DNA of 46,579 bases from Patescibacteria group bacterium. GTDB lineage: Bacteria > Patescibacteriota > Patescibacteriia > 2-12-FULL-60-25. The notes below the pieces were generated by a model that made no database searches, was not told the origin of the DNA, and saw nothing but the letters and a program-made list of their open reading frames with translations. A program made the position numbers and the translations under genes. Location: the NCBI GenBank assembly GCA_022703155.1, contig JAKLEH010000004.1, forward strand, positions 1-46,579, read 5' to 3'. Position 1 is the stretch's first letter, and each line of letters opens with the position of its first letter. Positions 15,494-21,014 of this stretch are shown piece after piece.

Positions 15494-16066
15494 ATGTCAC
15501 GCGGCGAAATCACGGCCCTGGTGGGCTGCATGTCTTCGGGCAAGTCGGGCACGTTAATCGTGCACTTGAAGAAAGCCGCCTACGTCAAAAACCGGCGGCT
15601 CATGCTGTTCAAGCACACCAAGGACAGCCGCTCGGGCGACGACACCGTGGTTTCGCGCGACGGCAAAAGCCACAAGGCCATTGCCGTCAACAACGCCCAG
15701 GAAATCCTGGACCGCGCCAGCGACCTGCCGGAAAAATCCGTGGTCGGCATCGACGAAGTGCAATTTTTCGACGACAGCTTGGTCCATGTGGTGCAGGCTT
15801 TGGCCAACCGCGGCATCGTCGTGTTCTTCTCGGGCCTGGACACGGACTTCCGCGGCGAACCGTTCCGCCTGACCGCCATGTTGATGTCGCGCGCCGACAA
15901 GGTTGAGAGGCAGGACGCGGTCTGTATGGTCTGCGGCGAACGCGCCACTTTGAGCCAACGGCTCATCGACGGCCAACCCGCGCCTTACGACTCGGAAACC
16001 ATCGCCGTTGGCGGCGACGAGATGTACGAAGCGCGCTGCTACAATTGCCACGTCGTGCCGTGCTGA
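15494..16066 (+). CDS. tdk: Thymidine kinase
   Basis: Phosphorylates thymidine with ATP for salvage. P-loop Gly-Cys-Met-Ser-Ser-Gly-Lys-Ser is at 11-18, Asp-Glu-Val-Gln-Phe-Phe (Walker B/lasso region) at ~92-97, and a zinc site is formed by Cys-x-x-Cys at ~144-147 and a second Cys-x-x-Cys near the C-terminus, as in type II thymidine kinases. Length (190 aa) is normal. The start is chosen by AAGGAGG just upstream; the ORF opens 21 bases earlier without support. It stands alone with its own promoter and terminator. Confidence 0.95.
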   Translation: MSRGEITALVGCMSSGKSGTLIVHLKKAAYVKNRRLMLFKHTKDSRSGDDTVVSRDGKSHKAIAVNNAQEILDRASDLPEKSVVGIDEVQFFDDSLVHVVQALANRGIVVFFSGLDTDFRGEPFRLTAMLMSRADKVERQDAVCMVCGERATLSQRLIDGQPAPYDSETIAVGGDEMYEARCYNCHVVPC

Positions 16067-16091
16067 CGCGCCGCCTCCGCCACCCTCTAGT

Positions 16092-16118
16092 ACGGGACTC
16101 CGCGTCCCGTTTTTTTTC
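16092..16118 (+). terminator. Intrinsic terminator of tdk
   Basis: ACGGGA-CTCCGCG-TCCCGT followed by eight T. Confidence 0.9.
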
Positions 16119-16128
16119 ATTCCGAGGG

Positions 16129-16157
16129 TTGCCGCCATGACCACAAACTGTTAGACT
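16129..16157 (+). promoter_or_regulatory. Possible promoter for the structured segment at 16164
   Basis: TTGCCG (16129-16134), 17 bases, TAGACT (16152-16157) with TGT before it. No rightward protein gene follows, only the hairpin-rich segment. Confidence 0.45.
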
Positions 16158-16163
16158 CCAACC

Positions 16164-16260
16164 AGCTCCTTCCATTCCCCCGCCGGCCGAACGGTCTAGC
16201 GGGGAATTCCCCGGATCGAACCGGGGACGCCGAATCCGCGCAAGCGGATTTTGCGTTTTA
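16164..16260 (+). ncRNA. Candidate structured RNA (uncertain strand)
   Basis: Three hairpins in ~60 bases: palindrome GGGGAATTCCCC (16201-16212); TCCCCGG-ATCGAA-CCGGGGA (16208-16227), which shares bases with the first so the two are mutually exclusive; and AATCCGC-GCAA-GCGGATT (16233-16250) with a GNRA loop, followed by a broken T tract. Read on the minus strand the middle loop resembles a tRNA T arm that is one base short, so a decayed tRNA 3' half is the alternative. No known family is recognised. Confidence 0.35.
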
Positions 16261-16265
16261 AACGG

Positions 16266-17201
16266 CTATCTTAATCCGTTGATCAGCACTTCAACCACCA
16301 CGAACGCAATCCAAAAAAACAACAGAGCGAAGCTCTCTTTTTTTGTAAGGGTTCGGCCGGACCGCATGAAATAAAAAAGGATTGCGGCGGCCAACACCAT
16401 GAATACCCCCGTCACAAAAACGATGATCCGCGGAAAAGCGAAGGGAGAGATGATGGCCAGAATGCCTACCACGATGGTGGCATCGGCCAAAACGGTGCCC
16501 AACACGTCGCCTACGGCCATGGAATCGCTGTGGCTTTTTACGGCTTTCAGCGCAAAGAAAAGCTCGGGCATGATGGTCCCCAAACCCACAATCAACATGC
16601 CTATCAATATTTCATTCACTCCCAAGTCGCGCGCCAGAGACGTGGCCGAAGTCACGGTAAAATGGGCGCCCACCAAAAGCATCGATAGGCTCAAAAGCAA
16701 CCAAGCCACGTTTTTGTATCTGTTCCCTAAACGCTTGGAAAAACCGACCCCGTCGGATCCGTTCTTGAAGGCCAGGTAATAAAACAGGCTTCCCGATAGC
16801 ACTAGAGCGCAACCTTCCCAACGCGAGTAATAGCCGTCTCCGCCCAAAACCAACGGCAATATTAGGAGAATCGGATAAACGTAGCTTTCCTTGATGATAT
16901 TGCCGCTTATCCGTATGTTGCGACCCGCCAAAAATACGACCACCGCGAACAAGAGGCTCAGGTCCGCAACATTGGAACCAAACAAAGTCCCCAAACCAAA
17001 ATCCGGCACGCCTTCTAAAGCCGAATTGATGGCGATGAAAGTCTCCGGCAATATCGAAATGACGGCCACCACGATCAAACCGACGACGTATTTCGACAAT
17101 TTATAACCTTCGGCCAGCCTGACCGCGTATTTGGTCGACAAAGTCGCGCCTTTTATCACCAGGAACATCGCGAAAACCATGATTAAGACATTGTTCAACA
17201 T
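16266..17201 (-). CDS. Sodium/calcium exchanger family (CaCA) membrane protein
   Basis: A cation/Ca2+ antiporter in the cytoplasmic membrane: ten or so hydrophobic helices and the two inverted alpha repeats of the family. Alpha-1 lies at ~45-85 (LPETFIAINSALEG..., ending GSNVAD) and alpha-2 at ~205-242 (GTIMPELFFALKA..., ending GTVLAD). The acidic residues of the Pro-Glu motifs that bind the ion are present in both halves. Length 311 aa is usual for YrbG-like members. It has no Shine-Dalgarno. Local GC is lower than in its neighbours. Ion preference cannot be told from sequence. Confidence 0.9.
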   Translation of the reverse strand: MLNNVLIMVFAMFLVIKGATLSTKYAVRLAEGYKLSKYVVGLIVVAVISILPETFIAINSALEGVPDFGLGTLFGSNVADLSLLFAVVVFLAGRNIRISGNIIKESYVYPILLILPLVLGGDGYYSRWEGCALVLSGSLFYYLAFKNGSDGVGFSKRLGNRYKNVAWLLLSLSMLLVGAHFTVTSATSLARDLGVNEILIGMLIVGLGTIMPELFFALKAVKSHSDSMAVGDVLGTVLADATIVVGILAIISPFAFPRIIVFVTGVFMVLAAAILFYFMRSGRTLTKKESFALLFFWIAFVVVEVLINGLR

Positions 17202-17225
17202 ACGAATTGCGCAGTTCTTCCATTA

Positions 17226-17254
17226 TTGCAAACTTACCTTGGTCGCGCTACAAT
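17226..17254 (+). promoter_or_regulatory. Promoter upstream of tRNA-Leu
   Basis: TTGCAA (17226-17231), 17 bases, TACAAT (17249-17254). It is 120 bases before the tRNA; a family-C repeat lies between. Confidence 0.62.
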
Positions 17255-17263
17255 CCGGGCCGT

Positions 17264-17296
17264 GCATATATCCATGCAACATGGAACATGTAGCAT
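17264..17296. repeat. Word repeat, family C (CATGTAGCATAT)
   Basis: CATATATCCATGCAACATGG and AACATGTAGCATATAG words, like the large island at 31926-32075, here in the predicted leader of tRNA-Leu. Confidence 0.5.
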
Positions 17297-17375
17297 ATAG
17301 CACCGATCTTCGGACCGGAGCGTAAGACTCCTGACGCGGTACGTTAAGCGAATCGGTCCAGTGGCTTCAAATCAA

Positions 17376-17459
17376 GCCCGAGTGGCGGAATGGTATACGC
17401 AGCGGACTTAAAATCCGTGGCCGCAAGGCGTGTGGGTTCGACTCCCACCTCGGGCACCA
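17376..17459 (+). tRNA. tRNA-Leu(TAA)
   Basis: Class II cloverleaf with a long variable arm: acceptor GCCCGAG/CTCGGGC, anticodon loop CTTAAAA (anticodon TAA), T arm GGGTTCGACTCCC, CCA encoded (17457-17459). Confidence 0.96.
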
Positions 17460-17543
17460 ACATTTTAAAAAACCAAATTCACAACACCAAGCTCCAAACT
17501 AATTTGATTTTTGGTGATTAAAATTTGGTAATCATTTACGCTT

Positions 17544-17969
17544 ATGTCCCACACCTGCAACAACTTCCTCATGCACTGCATGGATTTCCGTGTCCATAAA
17601 GACATTAAGGCCCTGATGGAGCAGAACGGCTGGATGGGCGATACGGACCTGGTCTCATTGGCCGGCTCGGCCAAGGCCATCGTCTCCCCCGAATCCCAAG
17701 CCGTGGCTTTGCGCCAAATCGAAATCTCAAAAACCCTCCATTCGATGAAGGTCGTGCATCTAATGGCGCACACGGATTGCGGCGCTTACGGCGGCAAAGC
17801 GGCCTTCGCCGACGAACAGGCCGAATACGAAAAGCTGACCGGCGACCTCAAGCAAGCCCGCGACATCGTCAAAAACAAGTGGCCGGACTTGGAGGTCAAA
17901 CTCTCGTTGGCCCACATCGACGAAACCGACGAACACCACCCAAAAATCACGTTTGAAGACATCGCATAA
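17544..17969 (+). CDS. Short beta-carbonic-anhydrase-like protein
   Basis: Carries the zinc and dyad residues of beta-carbonic anhydrases: Cys12-x-Asp14-x-Arg16 and His76-x-x-Cys79 followed by Gly-Ala-Tyr-Gly-Gly, plus the Leu-Ala-Gly-Ser-Ala-Lys strand at ~39-44. At 141 aa it is much shorter than the usual ~200, missing most of the N-terminal helices and part of the C-terminal half, so catalysis of CO2 hydration is not assured; a related zinc-dependent hydrolase role is possible. No Shine-Dalgarno is seen. A single gene with its own terminator. Confidence 0.85.
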   Translation: MSHTCNNFLMHCMDFRVHKDIKALMEQNGWMGDTDLVSLAGSAKAIVSPESQAVALRQIEISKTLHSMKVVHLMAHTDCGAYGGKAAFADEQAEYEKLTGDLKQARDIVKNKWPDLEVKLSLAHIDETDEHHPKITFEDIA

Positions 17970-17972
17970 AAG

Positions 17973-17996
17973 AACCGCCGCAAGGCGGTTTTTTTT
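17973..17996 (+). terminator. Intrinsic terminator of the carbonic-anhydrase-like gene
   Basis: AACCGCC-GCAA-GGCGGTT followed by a T tract, a few bases after the stop. Confidence 0.92.
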
Positions 17997-18063
17997 CGAA
18001 CCGTCATCACGGTGTGAGACGTTTAAGACTTTAGTCCAATAGTCCGTTCTCAAAAAAAACACT

Positions 18064-18116
18064 GGGGCTTCTCCATGTAGCTCGTCGGACTCGCTCCAGT
18101 CGAAATGACCCGACCC
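18064..18116. repeat. Word repeat, family H (ATTTCGACTGGAGCGAG on the minus strand)
   Basis: The minus strand reads TCATTTCGACTGGAGCGAG and then CGAGCTACATGGAGAAGC, the wording of a dispersed intergenic element common in several bacterial groups. It lies in the 340-base gap 17970-18316, where I see no other clear feature apart from the terminator, a 24-codon ORF and a hairpin. Confidence 0.55.
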
Positions 18117-18167
18117 CTGTCATACACCTTATCAAATCCCGTTGTGCTGGCAGAAAGTAACACCCAT

Positions 18168-18242
18168 ATGCTCACCCTCACCTTACTGGTCGCCGCGTCC
18201 GCCTTGGGCAACCGGCTGATCCGGTCATGGACCAAAGCCTAA
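18168..18242 (+). CDS. Possible 24-residue hydrophobic peptide
   Basis: ATG to TAA, encoding a short hydrophobic stretch with a basic end (Asn-Arg-Leu-Ile-Arg). A GCCCCGC/GCGGGGC hairpin follows 12 bases later without a T tract. No clear ribosome site or promoter is visible, so it may be a chance ORF. Confidence 0.25.
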   Translation: MLTLTLLVAASALGNRLIRSWTKA

Positions 18243-18279
18243 AAATACACGGCCCCGCCCAAATCGCGGGGCTTGGCCG

Positions 18280-18308
18280 TTGCGGCCACCCGCGCTTTCG
18301 GGTATCGT
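18280..18308 (+). promoter_or_regulatory. Promoter of the DUF4230 gene, leaderless type
   Basis: TTGCGG (18280-18285), 17 bases, TATCGT (18303-18308), ending 8 bases before the ATG. Confidence 0.6.
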
Positions 18309-18316
18309 AAAGCCAT

Positions 18317-18913
18317 ATGAAATTCGCCAAAATCCTGCTCGCCATAGCCGTTGCCGCGGCTTTATTGGGTTCGGGCGTATATATCGGTTACCGGGCTTTC
18401 AAACCCGCGCCCATGACCACCACGGTCAACGCCCAAGTCATCCTTACGGCCTTGCGCGAACGCGGCTTTTTGGTGACCCAGACCTACATGTTCGACCAGC
18501 CCATCGAAATCAAAAAATCCACGGGCAGCGCCTTTAAGGATTTTTTCGTGGGCCAGACCATCACGGCGCGCGGCGTCATGGAAGTCAACCTTGGAACCGA
18601 CCTCTCCAACCTGACCGCGGACGACATCCGGGTAGAGAACGATAAAATCACAATCGCCATCCCGCCGACCAAAGTCTTCAACGTGCGTCTGGTCGGTCCC
18701 GTGGACGTCAAAAACAACCAAGGGCTCATCAAACGCGTCCTGCAGAACGAAGACGGCTACAACGAAGCGTTGGCCGAACTCTCGCGCGTAGCCGAAGATT
18801 CGGCCAACAAACCCGAATTCAAAGACCGCGCCACCGAACGTGCCGAAGAGGAAATCGCGCGCTTGCTCGGTTATGTGGCACAAGGCAAGGCTGTGGAGGT
18901 TGGGGTGAAATAA
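18317..18913 (+). CDS. DUF4230 family membrane-anchored protein
   Basis: Residues ~5-28 are a single N-terminal membrane helix and the rest is outside the cytoplasm. The DUF4230 features are present: an initial Leu-Arg-Glu-Arg-Gly-Phe-Leu-Val-Thr strand, a central Gly-x-Asp-Leu-Ser-x-Leu type segment (VNLGTDLSNLTADDIRV, ~93-109) and a following Ile-x-Ile-x-Ile-Pro-Pro-x-Lys-Val strand. The C-terminal ~60 residues are charged helix with many Glu/Arg. The family's function is unknown. There is no ribosome site; the -10 lies 8 bases before the ATG. Confidence 0.85.
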   Translation: MKFAKILLAIAVAAALLGSGVYIGYRAFKPAPMTTTVNAQVILTALRERGFLVTQTYMFDQPIEIKKSTGSAFKDFFVGQTITARGVMEVNLGTDLSNLTADDIRVENDKITIAIPPTKVFNVRLVGPVDVKNNQGLIKRVLQNEDGYNEALAELSRVAEDSANKPEFKDRATERAEEEIARLLGYVAQGKAVEVGVK

Positions 18914-18916
18914 AAA

Positions 18917-18931
18917 AAGACCTTGCGGTCT
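18917..18931 (-). terminator. Intrinsic terminator of the 18944-19789 gene
   Basis: On the minus strand AGACC-GCAA-GGTCT is followed by seven T (to 18912). It lies 13 bases after the stop and abuts the convergent DUF4230 gene. Confidence 0.85.
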
Positions 18932-18943
18932 AAGTAGATTCTG

Positions 18944-19789
18944 TCACGGGGCTTCGCGCCCTTTTTTGGCGCGCCGCCGGTCGGCCCGCAACATGGCCGA
19001 TTGCAGGCGCTCGTCGATTTCCGACTGGATGCGGAACTGGGTCAGGCTGTCGGGTGCGCTGCCTTCGTCCATACTGTCCAGATTGAACCCGTACTTGCGG
19101 TACACCTTGTCGCTGATGCGCTGGCGCATGCGCGCGATTTCCTTGATGTATTCCACGTCCTGGGCGCGGCACAGGTGCGGCACTTGGTCTATCCTGACCA
19201 TGACAACCGAACCCTTGGGACGGAAACGATTGAGGATGGCGTCAGGCCTGACGCCGTCCGGCAAGCGCAAAAGAATGCCCCGTTCGCGGAAAAAATCCGC
19301 TACGGGAAAAGATACGTTGGCCGCCGGCGCGGGATCGAAGACGCCGAAGCGTTCGCCGCTTACGGGATGGATGCAGCCGTAAGTGGCCATGCACGCGTCC
19401 TCTTCGCGAATCAATGTCCAGAGGTGCGCAACTTGGACGCGCGTGTCCCATGACACCTCGCCGCACGCGCCATCGCACCCTTGGATTTCGAAATCCTCGA
19501 CTTCGGACACGCCGCAATCCATGGGCGGATACGCCACGGAAAGAAACGGCCCGGACTTTTCCCGGGGCATGGTCGCGATCAAGGTGATTTCCATGCCACC
19601 CGCTTGGGCCTCCAGACACCGCGAATGCCCGTCGGGCAAAACCAACCCGAACTTGACGGTCAAATCGAAGGCGTCGGCCAACAAGTAGGCTTCGACGCCC
19701 TCCGGAAGCTCCTGAGGATCCAAGGGCTTGAACCAATTGACCCGCCGAACGCAATCCGGAGACGCCACGAAATTGTTGCCGAATGCCAT
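18944..19789 (-). CDS. Hypothetical protein, 281 aa
   Basis: GGAGG lies 5 bases before the ATG. No family is recognised. The first two-thirds are beta-rich with eight or so Cys, several in a cluster at ~92-110 (Asp-Cys-Gly...Gly-Cys-Asp-Gly-Ala-Cys-Gly), which could bind metal or form disulphides, yet there is no signal peptide. The last ~80 residues are helical and basic, ending with Arg/Lys-rich sequence. A promoter at 19826-19853 leaves a ~30-base leader. Confidence 0.82.
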   Translation of the reverse strand: MAFGNNFVASPDCVRRVNWFKPLDPQELPEGVEAYLLADAFDLTVKFGLVLPDGHSRCLEAQAGGMEITLIATMPREKSGPFLSVAYPPMDCGVSEVEDFEIQGCDGACGEVSWDTRVQVAHLWTLIREEDACMATYGCIHPVSGERFGVFDPAPAANVSFPVADFFRERGILLRLPDGVRPDAILNRFRPKGSVVMVRIDQVPHLCRAQDVEYIKEIARMRQRISDKVYRKYGFNLDSMDEGSAPDSLTQFRIQSEIDERLQSAMLRADRRRAKKGREAP

Positions 19790-19825
19790 GCTCCCTCCGT
19801 GTGGATGTAAGGAACGGCTTGGCGC

Positions 19826-19853
19826 ATGTTAACACGCCTCACGGGCAAGTCAA
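19826..19853 (-). promoter_or_regulatory. Promoter of the 18944-19789 gene
   Basis: TTGACT (19848-19853, minus), 16 bases, TAACAT (19826-19831) with TGT before it. Confidence 0.68.
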
Positions 19854-19895
19854 TGCCGGGTCTGAAGGTCGGAAAGCCGGATTTTCAGGCCAAAC

Positions 19896-20816
19896 TTACC
19901 TTATGGTGGTCGCCAGCTTTTTCCATGCCGCGGGCAAGATGGCCCACGGGATGATGGAAAGCACCAGCGGCAACAGCACGGACGGCCGCGGGAAGAATTG
20001 CGAGGCCAAAAAGATGGCCAGCGTAAAATTCATGTAGGTCAGCGAAACCGAAGACGTGGCTTTGACGTCATGTTTCTTCCACCAAAAAGCGTAATAACCG
20101 GCCGCATGCAACGCCGCGAAAAACGCGAACAGCAAAACCACCACGCCCAACAACAAAGGCCAATCGCGCGCTTGCGCCAATATGGCTTCCGACTGTTTGG
20201 CTACGGCGCCGGCAATAAGCAGGCCCAAAAGCATGATGGAAATCGGTTTGGTCGCCGGTTTGACCATGACGACCGCCTTGGGCAACAGCTTGCGGAAAGC
20301 CATGGCCAACATGAAAGGCAGAAAGATGACCAAAGCCAACTGTTTGAACATGCCGAGCGCGTCCACGCTGACCGAAGCCCCGTACAGCCAACGCGTGAGC
20401 AACGGGATGCTGAACGGCGCGAGCAGCGACGTGGTCACCGTGAGCACCAAAGCCAACGTCTGCTTGCCGCCCACGACCTCGGCCAAAAGCGGCGCGGTCA
20501 TGCCCACGGGCATGGCGGCCAAAAGGTACAAAGCGAAGCCCAAATCGCCTGCCCAAGAACCGGATACCAGCCACACCAACAGCGGAAAACCCACCAGCAT
20601 CAAAAAATTCGCCCAAAAAAGGTATTTCCAATCCCGCATATGTCCCCCAACCTGTTTGGGATCGATTTTGATGCAGGACAAAAAGAATATGATTTGCAGG
20701 ATGTAAGTATTGCACCAAACCAGCGCCTTGGCCTGCGGCACGAACAGGCCCACAAGAATCGCCGCAAACATCACGAACAGATAGGACTCGGAAAGCCAAC
20801 GGAGAAGACGGGGCAT
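19896..20816 (-). CDS. Bile acid:sodium symporter (BASS/SBF-like) transporter
   Basis: About ten membrane helices over 307 residues in the BASS arrangement. The segment with Ala-Ala-Met-Pro-Val-Gly-Met-Thr-Ala-Pro-Leu (~100-115) matches the conserved unwound helix that, in the family, helps bind Na+ and the organic anion. Close relatives carry bile acids, pantoate or other organic anions; the substrate here is unknown. The start is placed at 20814-20816 because the -10 (TGG-TATCAT) ends 9 bases before it; the longer ORF would begin upstream of transcription and run into repeats. Confidence 0.85.
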   Translation of the reverse strand: MPRLLRWLSESYLFVMFAAILVGLFVPQAKALVWCNTYILQIIFFLSCIKIDPKQVGGHMRDWKYLFWANFLMLVGFPLLVWLVSGSWAGDLGFALYLLAAMPVGMTAPLLAEVVGGKQTLALVLTVTTSLLAPFSIPLLTRWLYGASVSVDALGMFKQLALVIFLPFMLAMAFRKLLPKAVVMVKPATKPISIMLLGLLIAGAVAKQSEAILAQARDWPLLLGVVVLLFAFFAALHAAGYYAFWWKKHDVKATSSVSLTYMNFTLAIFLASQFFPRPSVLLPLVLSIIPWAILPAAWKKLATTIR

Positions 20817-20825
20817 AACGCACCC

Positions 20826-20834
20826 ATGATACCA
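20826..20834 (-). promoter_or_regulatory. Extended -10 promoter of the BASS gene, leaderless type
   Basis: TGG-TATCAT (hexamer 20826-20831, minus) ends 9 bases before the ATG. The -35 is weak. Confidence 0.55.
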
Positions 20835-20855
20835 CGATTTCGTGTATCTTACGGC

Positions 20856-21002
20856 CCAAACAGCAAACAGCAAATTTCAAACAACAAAATTGAGCCTACT
20901 TGCTGTTTGTTGTTTCGATCTCATGCTTGAAACAACAAAGAACAAAATCCAAACGGCAAAAAAAATTAGACTTTGTTGTTTGTTGTTTGAAGTTTGCTGT
21001 TT
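20856..21002. repeat. Large family-A repeat island (two inverted pairs)
   Basis: Two successive inverted pairs of AAACAGCAAA/TTTGCTGTTT and CAAACAACAAA/TTTGTTGTTTG words fill the space between the BASS gene and the ATPase gene. The last copy supplies the ATPase -35 (TTGTTG at 20980-20985). Confidence 0.8.
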
Positions 21003-21008
21003 TATAAT
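20980..21008 (+). promoter_or_regulatory. P-type ATPase promoter, leaderless type, built on a repeat
   Basis: TTGTTG (20980-20985, within the repeat), 17 bases, TATAAT (21003-21008), then six bases to the ATG. Confidence 0.72.
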
Positions 21009-21014
21009 GAACGA

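Noticed and set aside
16190-16265. A tRNA on the minus strand, suggested by GGTTCGATCC
   Set aside because: The T loop is one base short, no matching 5' half or acceptor strand exists upstream, and CCA is missing. It is listed only as a structured segment.
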